Source: a virus. From it: DNA of 64,000 nucleotides. Positions 19,101 to 26,497 of this stretch are shown piece by piece. Both the position numbers and the translations under genes were made by a program. The stretch is from IMG/VR virus record IMGVR_UViG_3300023174_000122, positions 21,344 to 85,343 of that record. The stretch is one strand, 5' to 3'. Each line of letters begins with the position of its first letter. Positions within the stretch are counted from its first letter, which is position 1. The notes under the pieces were generated by a model. It ran no database searches, had not been told where the DNA came from, and saw only the letters and a program-made list of their open reading frames with translations.

Positions 19101-20686
19101 CTTATATTTTCACTGGAGATGGAGCTAATTGGAAAGAAGCTATGAAAATTAGACAACCAATGTATACTTCAAGTCAGTTAGACAATGAAGTGGACGACCA
19201 CGACCCCAGGGACGGTACCCCATTCTCATATAAACTATTCACTAATATTTCTGGTAATGCTATTCCATGGATGAACATGTATTACTGGTCAGCCAATGTA
19301 ACATATCGGATGGTCCTTCCAGACGCTTTTGGTTGTAGTGTAGCTCTAAATGCATTAGGAGACACAGCTATTATAGGAGCATCTAATACTCTTTTAGGTG
19401 ACGGAAGTGGCAGGTATTTCCCCCCACCGCACTATGACTCATTTGGTTCACTCAAGGTAAACGGTGGATCTGTATATGTATATACTGGAGCTGGAACAGG
19501 TTGGGCATGGGCTACTCAAATTTTTAAAGACCCAAATGGACCAAATTTTAATTGGAACTTACCTAATGAGCCTTATAACAGTATAGACTATGACGCTGGG
19601 CTATCGGATTACTATGGCCGTTCAGAAGATTTGTTTATAAGTGATTATTATGGAAGTAGTGTAGCTATAAATTCATCGGGAAATATTTTGCTTGTAGGGT
19701 CTTCTGAAGATCTAGTCTCAGTTGCTAGCAATGAAGGAGCAGTATATTCATATACTGGAAATAAAAATAAGTGGAAGCAATCTGCAAAAATAAGTGGAAG
19801 TCAAAACACTGCAAGATCCACAAACCATTTTTTTGGACATAGATTAGCTCTAAATAGCGAGGGAAATACTGCTGTCATAAGTTCAGAGGCAGGAAATTTA
19901 TTTGTTTTTAGCGGTGGCCCAAGTAATTGGACAAAATATCAATATATTCAACCTTTTGTAACTCCAGAGAATTTTGGTAATGCCTTAGCTATTAATAGTT
20001 CAGGAAATGTTTTTGCTGTAGGCGCTCCCAAAAATGATACTTATGGCGAAAATTTTGGCCTCGCTTATATTTTGGCGGATAACTCTTCACCTCAATTTTC
20101 TAATTTTGGTGGCGGTGGCAGTGGTACTCTTTATGTTATTGAGGGAGACTATTTTGGCGATTATATTCCTTTACCTATCAGTTCGAGTAGTTCTTCTTCG
20201 TCTTCTAGTTCTTCGTCTTCTAGTTCTTCGTCTTCTAGTTCTTCGTCTTCTAGTTCTTCGTCTTCTAGTTCTTCGTCTTCTAGTTCTTCGTCTTCTAGTT
20301 CTTCGTCTTCTAGTTCTTCGTCTTCTAGTTTACCTAATTACTTAACTAATCCAAATTATGAAACTTGTAAAAATTGCTGCGGAGTAGCTCCTTCTTTAAA
20401 TATCACTAATTTAAGAAGAAACAATTTAAATAAATTTAATGCAACTTTATCTATAGGGATAGAAAATAAAAATTGCTCTGATATTGTTGATTCTTATAAA
20501 GTATATTCTAATAATGATGTAATTTATGAAAATCTATATTCTGCGACTCCATCAGGGACTTACAATAAAGTAATAACAGTTTTCAATATATCTCCTATTA
20601 ATAACTGGGCAGAAATAAAATTAAAAGTAAATAATATATCAAATATATATCAAATCGCAACTGGTTTTAACGCAAGTTTTTATTAA
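16175..20686 (+). CDS. Giant RCC1 / FG-GAP repeat tail-fibre protein with 50-serine tract
   Basis: This 1503-residue protein opens with an FG-GAP-like unit (YGDSFGLTTAINGDGK), followed by RCC1-like propeller repeats (about residues 180 to 400; TNGKVTGWGYD, NNTCTGWGYKDNG). From about 590 to 1300 it has repeated FG-GAP/integrin-type blades with the pattern FG(C/D)S(V/I)A(I/L)N-x-(S/A)GNxxxVGA followed by GSAYIFTGDG-NW. Some blades carry inserted segments of different base composition (near 19000-19080 and 19160-19320). A tract of 50 serines (20180-20329) links to a small C-terminal beta domain with a CKNCC motif. FG-GAP and RCC1 propellers bind ligands, so this is a likely receptor-binding fibre. 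It overlaps the upstream gene by 8 bases. Confidence 0.65.
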   Translation: MSKYLTRINSSSGNYGDSFGLTTAINGDGKLIYVYSYENTGVHVYLKNNFTNQWIPSHYIDRTDQSDPIGSLQIKVNNLGNILLFSDEKRFWSYKAPVYDFGYDSAKGVVKTEFINKLAINSNGRKIITSTKKLDNIPKKVILYDEDKTSVANYGFTDYSSLKVKQFVDPTMASLNCYKKIGVGLDHFTVLKTNGKVTGWGYDYMDANSFPTGFTNENDLINVTDLASFAYGNLLIYNSGTYTGLITGFGYSQLYNGDPKRTVFSNIPKNTGFTKIAALNGIALAINQNSGTVFNWGDDTNIDWYSYPAITPDQIPKPLHPITGAVDIALGGKLGLYNRSTVYLILLKNNTCTGWGYKDNGHFNFPYRNGKKIKSISAGMKNSYLLFDDGVIRGSPDINVAEGYNGMIPWECFGSATRIKTSSKVSLIDNDDFNHGFTGQGGITTFYSPSNYYGEDYSSFFKPFGDSSLLYDRPEVLPYEYTPAEINLRNSVDFDLFDRTPEEYDDIGFGLYTNNMFPVTHNLNAVIKENGKIHTWLGTSSTNALSIEFKDLKWDPNGNGYPEEFTRTMMKEELLRIPESIQECTGEGNINSKFGDSIAMNSGNLIFIADPSYNNTGIIYIYSEQLNWEKTGIITGSKNKINESFGENFYITDDGNTVVVGCPETFDKSGSFYIFQKEANSWQEKFNVTGFSGEHYSGLGSKIIINDSKNLILVSSLSGSGSIHLYTGNNQGWSGISMISNPSNPISGSWNLNTFNQWTASKNLETLIIPDPYFNSGVPQTISTTVRIQEVAKISGNDLSFNDNFGISLAMNSSGNIVVVGSYGDDINGISNVGSAYIFNGNGANWVQVAKITGRDGSANDSFGCSVAINSGGNIILVGASGDLSGTGSAYIFTGDGVNWAQAVKITGSNSTTNGNFGCSVALNASGDVALIGAVNDNIIDLRPNYETLNWYGLQEPEDENGNPIPPVNRKQGGSAYIFTGDGANWKEAMKIRQPMYTSSQLDNEVDDHDPRDGTPFSYKLFTNISGNAIPWMNMYYWSANVTYRMVLPDAFGCSVALNALGDTAIIGASNTLLGDGSGRYFPPPHYDSFGSLKVNGGSVYVYTGAGTGWAWATQIFKDPNGPNFNWNLPNEPYNSIDYDAGLSDYYGRSEDLFISDYYGSSVAINSSGNILLVGSSEDLVSVASNEGAVYSYTGNKNKWKQSAKISGSQNTARSTNHFFGHRLALNSEGNTAVISSEAGNLFVFSGGPSNWTKYQYIQPFVTPENFGNALAINSSGNVFAVGAPKNDTYGENFGLAYILADNSSPQFSNFGGGGSGTLYVIEGDYFGDYIPLPISSSSSSSSSSSSSSSSSSSSSSSSSSSSSSSSSSSSSSSSSSSSSSSSSSLPNYLTNPNYETCKNCCGVAPSLNITNLRRNNLNKFNATLSIGIENKNCSDIVDSYKVYSNNDVIYENLYSATPSGTYNKVITVFNISPINNWAEIKLKVNNISNIYQIATGFNASFY
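20201..20330 (+). repeat. 15-bp tandem repeat encoding polyserine
   Basis: About 8.7 perfect copies of TCTTCTAGTTCTTCG lie in frame and encode only serine (TCT TCT AGT TCT TCG). The absence of any mismatch suggests recent expansion or active homogenisation by slippage or unequal recombination. Copy number is likely to vary between related phages. Confidence 0.95.
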
Positions 20687-20727
20687 AATAAAATAGATTT
20701 ATTATTAATATACATATATAATTTGAT

Positions 20728-21144
20728 ATGGATCAAAAACTATCAGAAAATATTAGTTTAGTTGTTCTCTACTTAATAGAGAGTGACATTGCTTTCTTAA
20801 AGCAATTTAAAAAATTTGTTCCAGTATTCAGCCAAGAAATTGATCAATTTGCCAAGGACCAAACATTAGGCAGGGCTGAGCTAGAAGGTTATATCAAAGT
20901 TAATAACTCAGAAACTATTAATTTTGTTGATAATTTTATTAAAAATAATCCTCAAGTTAAAGTCGATATTGATGAAATTGCAAAAAAATACGCTTCTAAA
21001 GACTTAAGAGGTAAGATATTTAAAATACCCAAGACCGAAGAAGCGTTTCAAAATCTTTTTACTTATATCCATTCAAATAATTCTAAATTTAGGCAATTCT
21101 CTGTTACCTCTGAAGAAGATTCTTGGGTCATATTTTTCCTTTAA
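20728..21144 (+). CDS. Hypothetical helical protein
   Basis: This 138-residue protein is unrecognised. It is almost entirely helical and charged, with no signal peptide. The sequence runs from a leucine-rich helix (SLVVLYLIESDIAFLKQFKKF) through a Lys/Asp-rich middle to a hydrophobic end (DSWVIFFL). It differs sharply from its beta-rich neighbours, so it may be a chaperone or assembly factor for the large fibre encoded upstream (inference from position). A TATAAT box at 20717-20722 ends 5 bases before the ATG, hinting at its own promoter, but the -35 region is weak. No ribosome-binding site was seen. Confidence 0.45.
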   Translation: MDQKLSENISLVVLYLIESDIAFLKQFKKFVPVFSQEIDQFAKDQTLGRAELEGYIKVNNSETINFVDNFIKNNPQVKVDIDEIAKKYASKDLRGKIFKIPKTEEAFQNLFTYIHSNNSKFRQFSVTSEEDSWVIFFL

Positions 21145-21158
21145 AATATATCATATTC

Positions 21159-21215
21159 TAGTGTAAATTAGTTGGGATTATATAAAAATCCTACACTAAA
21201 GGACAAAGGTAAAAT
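21159..21215 (+). promoter_or_regulatory. Conserved intergenic element B with bulged hairpin
   Basis: The 71-base gap contains TAGTGTAAATTA and, further on, a complementary arm: TAGTGTA (21159-21165) and GGATT (21175-21179) pair with AATCCTACACTA (21187-21198), giving a 12-bp stem with a 9-base bulge. Two purine blocks (AAAGGACAAAGG) then lead to AAAATATG at 21216. It resembles the elements before 15217 and 21663. It could be an RNA processing or termination/anti-termination signal. Only the sequence similarity and pairing are directly seen. Confidence 0.45.
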
Positions 21216-21632
21216 ATGAGTAATGATTATTTTGAGTTTAATAATATATCTTGTCATGGATTACCATCTTTTATTACTGGGTTAAACTATCAATTGCCAA
21301 CTGGTAAAAACGAGAAGGTTTTTACTAATTTAAAACCTATCGTAACTGGATTTTACAAAAATCAAGATCCTACTAGAAACCCTGATATTATACATGTTTC
21401 CAATTTACCAAATAATATTTTTTATAATACTGGAACAAACTATCTGCAAGGGTATGTTCAAGATCATGGAACTTATAATCTAAAAGTCCATATATTAGAG
21501 TCTGGAATTTTTTGCGAAAAAATAATAATATTAAATGTCATAAATACTGGGTTTAATTATTTATATAAAGTTAATTATCCTATTAACATTGGATTTATAA
21601 AATACAACGCATTACAGAGGTTGGGATTATAA
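21216..21632 (+). CDS. Hypothetical Thr-Gly-containing tail protein
   Basis: This 138-residue, beta-rich protein belongs to no recognised family. It contains several Thr-Gly motifs (FITGLN, VTGFY, NTGTN), as in the large fibre proteins nearby, and ends after a short hydrophobic stretch. There is no signal peptide. The start is supported by the purine-rich element immediately upstream (AAAGGACAAAGG). It is flanked on both sides by the conserved intergenic element, so it is probably expressed separately from the overlapping genes before 20686. A minor tail or adhesin component is the likeliest role by context. Confidence 0.4.
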   Translation: MSNDYFEFNNISCHGLPSFITGLNYQLPTGKNEKVFTNLKPIVTGFYKNQDPTRNPDIIHVSNLPNNIFYNTGTNYLQGYVQDHGTYNLKVHILESGIFCEKIIILNVINTGFNYLYKVNYPINIGFIKYNALQRLGL

Positions 21633-21662
21633 AGGTGTAATTTATAAATAGGAACAAGGAAA
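21619..21662 (+). promoter_or_regulatory. Conserved intergenic element C with TATAAATA box
   Basis: The sequence GGTTGGGATTATAAAGGTGTAATTTATAAATAGGAACAAGG leads into the ATG at 21663. It shares GTTGGGATTATA and GTGTAA with element B and a doubled AGG purine block with elements A and B. TATAAATA (21643-21650) equals the T4 late-promoter -10 consensus and lies 12 bases before the start codon. One occurrence in AT-rich DNA is weak evidence for a T4-type late promoter. Confidence 0.35.
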
Positions 21663-22703
21663 ATGGTAGATCAAAGCTATAATGTTCGTACTGGATTAAA
21701 AACTATATATAATATATATAACGGTTTGGGTCAATCCCAATGTTTTTATATTAATAATATAGAAGCGTCTGGTCTTTATTTTGAAAAAGAAAAAAAATAT
21801 CAATTCATTCAAACTCATATATCAAATAATGGTAATCCTTTAAATATTTATCTTGATAAATATGGAAATAAAAAATTAGAAGAATATGTATCAATAAGTG
21901 GTGTAGCTGGAATTGATAGGTATGTTACCGTTTCAATACCAAAAACTTTCACAGAAACAAATACTCTTTATTATGGAAATGAAAGTGGAGATTTTTTTGG
22001 GGCGCCAATTAAACTAATTTCAACTGAGTACTATTTAAAATACAATATAAAACTACTATGTTTTGACGCGTATCATGATAATGAAAAATATATTATACCT
22101 AATAATATTTTAACAAAAAATAAAAATAGTCAATCCTATACCTCTGGAATTTTACCAACTATCAATAAATATAATAATCTTTATGGTGGCCAAGCCCAAA
22201 GCGGTTATCTTACTAATATAAGAACAGATGTTATAAATATAAATGTTCTAGGTGCAAATAAAATTTTTATGAAAGATAATTTTAATTTTGATTTTTTTGG
22301 AAACAATTTAATTTATAAAAAAAATAGTAATAGCATAAATAAAGAGTGGTCTAATTTATATGAACTTTATAATTTAATTTCAGATTTATGTTTTACAGAT
22401 TCTGGGTCATTAAATTCTGGTGAAAATTTTGAAAATTATTATCAATATGGTTATCAGCTCTCTGGATGTGAAGGTTGCATTGATAAGTTGACTTTGACTA
22501 CTGGATATAATAATTTTTATTCTGGTGTTATAACTTTATTTTACAATCCAAGAAAAATCTATAAAAATTATCGTAGTTATCCGCGCATGAACGTCAATTA
22601 TGAGTATTTTTCAAATAAAGATTTTGTAACTTCAAGTTACATTATCGATTCAGGGAATTTTAATTACATTAAATATACAGGGGCTCAAGCTTATTATGTC
22701 TAA
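21663..22703 (+). CDS. Hypothetical structural protein
   Basis: This 346-residue protein is unrecognised. It is rich in Asn, Tyr, Lys and Gly and predominantly beta, with occasional Thr-Gly motifs and a short Cys motif (GCEGCIDKL) near residue 270 that might form a disulphide or metal site. No signal peptide or membrane helix is seen. Upstream lies the conserved leader element with AGGAACAAGG as ribosome-binding site. The stop overlaps the next start by 8 bases, so the two proteins are probably made together. A tail or fibre-associated role is inferred from position. Confidence 0.4.
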   Translation: MVDQSYNVRTGLKTIYNIYNGLGQSQCFYINNIEASGLYFEKEKKYQFIQTHISNNGNPLNIYLDKYGNKKLEEYVSISGVAGIDRYVTVSIPKTFTETNTLYYGNESGDFFGAPIKLISTEYYLKYNIKLLCFDAYHDNEKYIIPNNILTKNKNSQSYTSGILPTINKYNNLYGGQAQSGYLTNIRTDVININVLGANKIFMKDNFNFDFFGNNLIYKKNSNSINKEWSNLYELYNLISDLCFTDSGSLNSGENFENYYQYGYQLSGCEGCIDKLTLTTGYNNFYSGVITLFYNPRKIYKNYRSYPRMNVNYEYFSNKDFVTSSYIIDSGNFNYIKYTGAQAYYV

Positions 22704-25305
22704 TAAAATATATCAAAAAAATAGAAATAATTTAAGCTACAGGAACAAAAGGCTTTTTTCTAAAACCTATAATAGTATAGAAGACTTTAGCTCAAGTGGA
22801 AAAAATATAAATAATATATATACAGAGGAATATATGACTCAATCTAATAATAGATATAATCATATTCATTCGGGTGAAAAAGTTATAGAGGATATATCTT
22901 TTATACCATTACAAAATTATGTTAAACACATATACACGGGCTTATTTTATGGTAAAGAACCTTACAAATATGCAATTGGAGAATATAATCTTCCAAAAAT
23001 TACTGGAAACTTAATCACAGGAAGTATAAATTATGTGGATTATCAAGCAAAAAGCTATATAACGAATTCAAATGACCCATACTATATTTCTTATATGCCA
23101 AAGTCTGGAGAAAAACATGTTTTATTGTTGGACCTTAATTTGTATGGTTTTGAAGAAGACGCTATTGAAAATTGTGATATAGAATTAAATGCCATGGTTC
23201 TAAAAACTGGCTACTTCCATCAACTACCAAAAGACCCAAGTATATTGAATTTTGAAATTAATGATATAGACCCTATATACTTAGAAACCAATTCTATAAA
23301 TGATTATATAAGAAATAAAAGAGTTCTAAAATCTTGTGATGCTAATAGTTCTATAAGCTATAATGCTAGTTTTAATAGCGATACACCAGGCCTATTTGCT
23401 GATTTAAATTCTGTGGTTTCAGAATATAGATATGTAAAAAATATTGTTACAATATCTCCTCCGTTTGCTAGTAATAATAAAAATATACCTCTTCCATGTT
23501 TGTTCAAACATAATTTTGCAAATGATAATTTATCTTATAATATTGGAGAATATAAATTTTTAGTTTTTGATAGTTCAAATAATTTTTTACAAAGTGGAAA
23601 TTATATTACTGGTACTCAAACTGGATTTTTATATTTTTTACCTCCAGGAACCTATACAACAATAATATCTGGTAATGAAAAAGATTTCTTATATACAGAA
23701 AACAGTTTAAGTGGTAAGAACCAAAACATTGGTTTGGTTTCTATGAAAATTGATTTTATTACTGGAGAAAAATTACAAGAAATTTACATAGAAAATCAAG
23801 ATAAGATTTGGGCTACTTACGCATTAGGCCCAAGAGAATTAGTGTTTGGATCTGGATATAATAGTTTAAATTCACAAGATCCATCAGCTTTTACAATTGA
23901 TTTTGAAAGATCAATCAGTGGAACAATTGAAAGTCCATTTTTATTTTATAAAGAAGTTTCTGGATTATACTCTAATACATGTACGCCAACTATTGCTGTT
24001 GTGGGCGGAAGTAAAGCTGAATGCAAGACTTCGTTCTGTTTGATATGTCAACAAGCTTTTGGAAAAACTATGAATGGATCATCTTACATAGACGTACCTA
24101 AAAAATCTTTACAAGTAGATTTTATAACTAGTTTGAATTTTTTTACTAGTCCAGATTCAGACACGTATAGAATTGTTCTTGATTCTGATTTTAATGCTTT
24201 ATGTTGTTATTGTAAAGAAAAAGGATGTGGAGAAGATGTAGCTGGTCAAGTGCAAACAAAATTAAATCTTGCAAATTTAAAAGCAAGCGGTGCTGAACCA
24301 AGTGGAAACGCAATATATTCTGGAGTATTTTTCTTAGATGATATTAATCCACTAGCAGCTAAATTAAAATATAATATAAATTACTATTCTGGACAAATAG
24401 CAATGAATAGTTTTTATGAAGGAGATAAGATAACGTTCAAGCAGTATCCATTTGATTATGAAAAAGTATTTTTATCTTTATATGGCACAAGGCCAACTAT
24501 AAAAGAATATACTACTGAGTTTATATACTCTTCTAGTGCTATTGGAGATAATTATTTTAACAATAAAAATGATCTAATTAATAAAATTAATCTTAAATTA
24601 GCATCTTCTGGATTATATGTTTGGAAACCATTAAAATATGCAAAAGATCCTCAATATGAATATGCTCCACTTTTGACTGGAATTAATGGTGGAGTCAATG
24701 CTAGCGGAGATGATTTAATAAATATTATTTCATTAAGGAGTGGAAGATTTGGTAGTCATGATATAAAATTAAATCTACAACCTAGACTACAAATTTATAA
24801 TTATCTCGTTCCTAAAATTATAAGGCTTGAAGTTTCAGACAACTATATTGATTGGACTGGGGTTGCTATTTCTGAAAATAGACAACCAATTAATACTTAT
24901 ATTCAAAATCCAAATGCAAATATAGTAAATATTCCATACGATTCAATTGAAAACACAAAATATAAGATTACAAGAGAGATACCAACATCATCAGAAATAG
25001 AATTTAAAGTAGAAGAAGAGGAAGATTTAGAGACTTTATTAGAGAAATTAGCAAGTGGAAATACTAGTGGAAGTGGTACTTTAACTTGCGTAAAAGATCC
25101 TAGTGGAAGTGGAAAATTTTGTGGCACTGGTTTTGTAGATTATTATATTAATAAAACATTTACTTGTGAGTTACCAAAGGAATCTGGTGAAACTGGCAAT
25201 GATTCATCCTCATCCTCCTCATCTTCTTCTAAAAGCAGTGATTCACAGATTTTAACTCAAGAGATTGATAGATTTAGAATAGGATATTATGATTATTTAT
25301 CTTAA
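22696..25305 (+). CDS. Large tail/adhesin protein with polyserine tail
   Basis: This 869-residue protein belongs to no recognised family. It is largely beta-rich, with a Cys-rich segment around residues 435 to 530 (CTPTIAVVGGSKAECKTSFCLICQQ; LCCYCKEKGCGED) that could bind metal or form disulphides. A C-terminal region carries nine serines (25204-25230, TCA/TCC/TCT codons), then KSSDSQ and a short ending. Several Ser-Gly and Thr-Gly turns resemble those of the neighbouring fibres. It overlaps the preceding gene by 8 bases and is followed by a 31-base gap with a possible promoter. A virion surface role is inferred. Confidence 0.45.
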   Translation: MSNKIYQKNRNNLSYRNKRLFSKTYNSIEDFSSSGKNINNIYTEEYMTQSNNRYNHIHSGEKVIEDISFIPLQNYVKHIYTGLFYGKEPYKYAIGEYNLPKITGNLITGSINYVDYQAKSYITNSNDPYYISYMPKSGEKHVLLLDLNLYGFEEDAIENCDIELNAMVLKTGYFHQLPKDPSILNFEINDIDPIYLETNSINDYIRNKRVLKSCDANSSISYNASFNSDTPGLFADLNSVVSEYRYVKNIVTISPPFASNNKNIPLPCLFKHNFANDNLSYNIGEYKFLVFDSSNNFLQSGNYITGTQTGFLYFLPPGTYTTIISGNEKDFLYTENSLSGKNQNIGLVSMKIDFITGEKLQEIYIENQDKIWATYALGPRELVFGSGYNSLNSQDPSAFTIDFERSISGTIESPFLFYKEVSGLYSNTCTPTIAVVGGSKAECKTSFCLICQQAFGKTMNGSSYIDVPKKSLQVDFITSLNFFTSPDSDTYRIVLDSDFNALCCYCKEKGCGEDVAGQVQTKLNLANLKASGAEPSGNAIYSGVFFLDDINPLAAKLKYNINYYSGQIAMNSFYEGDKITFKQYPFDYEKVFLSLYGTRPTIKEYTTEFIYSSSAIGDNYFNNKNDLINKINLKLASSGLYVWKPLKYAKDPQYEYAPLLTGINGGVNASGDDLINIISLRSGRFGSHDIKLNLQPRLQIYNYLVPKIIRLEVSDNYIDWTGVAISENRQPINTYIQNPNANIVNIPYDSIENTKYKITREIPTSSEIEFKVEEEEDLETLLEKLASGNTSGSGTLTCVKDPSGSGKFCGTGFVDYYINKTFTCELPKESGETGNDSSSSSSSSSKSSDSQILTQEIDRFRIGYYDYLS

Positions 25306-25331
25306 ACATAATAGCATAATTACCATATAAT
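25303..25331 (+). promoter_or_regulatory. Weak sigma70-like promoter before Pro-Ser/Cys-rich gene
   Basis: TAAACA, a 17-base spacer and TATAAT (25326-25331) end 5 bases before the ATG at 25337. The -10 is perfect and the -35 matches 4 of 6. The tight placement matches stronger promoters on the minus strand and would give a leaderless or near-leaderless message. Confidence 0.35.
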
Positions 25332-25336
25332 ATACT

Positions 25337-26497
25337 ATGAAAAGTTTAGATGATATTTTAATAGTGCCTAAATCTAGGACCTTTTCTGCAAATAAGAATA
25401 CATGGTTTAAATATAAGATTGAAGGAATTCAAGGGTATTATTCTAATTTTACAACTCAAATGAGCCATAACACACTTGTTATTACCCCAGATTTATATAT
25501 TGTCGGACATATAAAAACTAACATTGGGTGGAACTATCAGTATGTGTACTTTTACGATAAAGAAAACAGAATTTCACAAATGATTATTGGAGTTTATATT
25601 TTAGATATGAGCTGTGATTCTGAAGAAGCTAGATGCGAAGATTTTAATTTTTCATCAAATCCTTTACCAAATGAAAATGGAAAATGCCCTCCGCATATTA
25701 TTTATATTCAAAATCTTACTTGTTACGGTTGCAAAAAAAATGATGGTAGTCCACCAAGTTTAGATCCAAACGAAGAAACTTGCGAAGAATATGATTTTTT
25801 TAGTAAACCACCAGTATGCGTTGACGGTACTAAATCTACAAAGATAAAAGTTAATTCTTTAGATTGTTATACCTGCGACCCCTATTCTAGTTCATCATCC
25901 TCTTCAGGTCCAGGTCCTAGCCCAGCTCCTAGCCCAAGTCCTAGCCCAAGTCCTAGCCCAGCTCCTAGCCCAAGTCCTAGCCCAAGTCCTAGCCCAAGTC
26001 CTAGCCCAAGTCCATTTCCAATATATCCTCAACCTCAACCTCATCCAGCAGGAAAAAAAGGAGAACCTCCTTGTTGCAGCTGCGCGAAGATGGGATGCCC
26101 AGGCGCTTTACTAACTAGCACCCCAGGTAGATGTAGTTGGCTGTTGAACGAAGAAGTGTGCTGCAGTGCAGGACCTCAACATTGTATAGATGAATTTTCT
26201 GGCTGGGATACCTGCGGCAAGTACTGCATTAAATGCGCTGAAGCATGTGCAAGCTGCTGCAGACCAAACAATGACAATCTTACTTTCTGCTCGAATGGGT
26301 GGCATTATAAAGAGAGAAAATGCGATTGCGGCTGCGACAACGCTTGTTCAGTTAATGAAAAAAAATGCAAGCCTCCTAAACATGCAATGATTCAATCATT
26401 TAACGAAGACAGTTTAATGTTTAGTTTACGTACTCAAGATTTAAAAGACGCTTTTAAATTGCCACCAATTACAATAGATTTTTTTAGTAATGAGTAA
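25337..26497 (+). CDS. Pro-Ser-linker, Cys-rich virion protein
   Basis: This 386-residue protein has three parts. Residues 1 to about 85 are beta-like, and up to about 180 there are repeated Cys-containing units (CEDFNFSSNP, CEEYDFFSKPP, each followed by LTCYGC or LDCYTC). Then come seven serines and a Pro-Ser/Ala tract of eight 4-residue units. Residues about 240 to 350 are extremely Cys-rich (CCSC, CC, CCRP, CDCGCDNAC), followed by a short ordinary C-terminus. Such a cysteine density is unusual for a cytoplasmically made virion protein and suggests metal binding or post-lysis disulphides. The Cys-rich DNA is visibly more GC-rich than its surroundings. It overlaps the next gene by 8 bases. 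Confidence 0.5.
   Translation: MKSLDDILIVPKSRTFSANKNTWFKYKIEGIQGYYSNFTTQMSHNTLVITPDLYIVGHIKTNIGWNYQYVYFYDKENRISQMIIGVYILDMSCDSEEARCEDFNFSSNPLPNENGKCPPHIIYIQNLTCYGCKKNDGSPPSLDPNEETCEEYDFFSKPPVCVDGTKSTKIKVNSLDCYTCDPYSSSSSSSGPGPSPAPSPSPSPSPSPAPSPSPSPSPSPSPSPSPFPIYPQPQPHPAGKKGEPPCCSCAKMGCPGALLTSTPGRCSWLLNEEVCCSAGPQHCIDEFSGWDTCGKYCIKCAEACASCCRPNNDNLTFCSNGWHYKERKCDCGCDNACSVNEKKCKPPKHAMIQSFNEDSLMFSLRTQDLKDAFKLPPITIDFFSNE
25916..26011 (+). repeat. 12-bp tandem repeat encoding Pro-Ser-Pro-Ser/Ala
   Basis: Eight in-frame copies of CCTAGCCCAAGT occur, two of them ending in GCT instead of AGT, giving PSPS or PSPA. The GCT variants are copies 1 and 4, which suggests block duplication of a three-unit segment. 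Confidence 0.95.

Noticed and set aside
20034-20345. Plus-strand frame rich in Leu-Arg-Leu-Leu-Val across the minisatellite
   Set aside because: It is an out-of-frame reading of the 15-bp repeat in the giant fibre gene; no start signal and no independent support.
21643-21650. TATAAATA as a T4-type late promoter
   Set aside because: Matches the consensus once, but such an 8-mer is expected by chance in AT-rich DNA and no series of late promoters was seen; kept only as part of element C.
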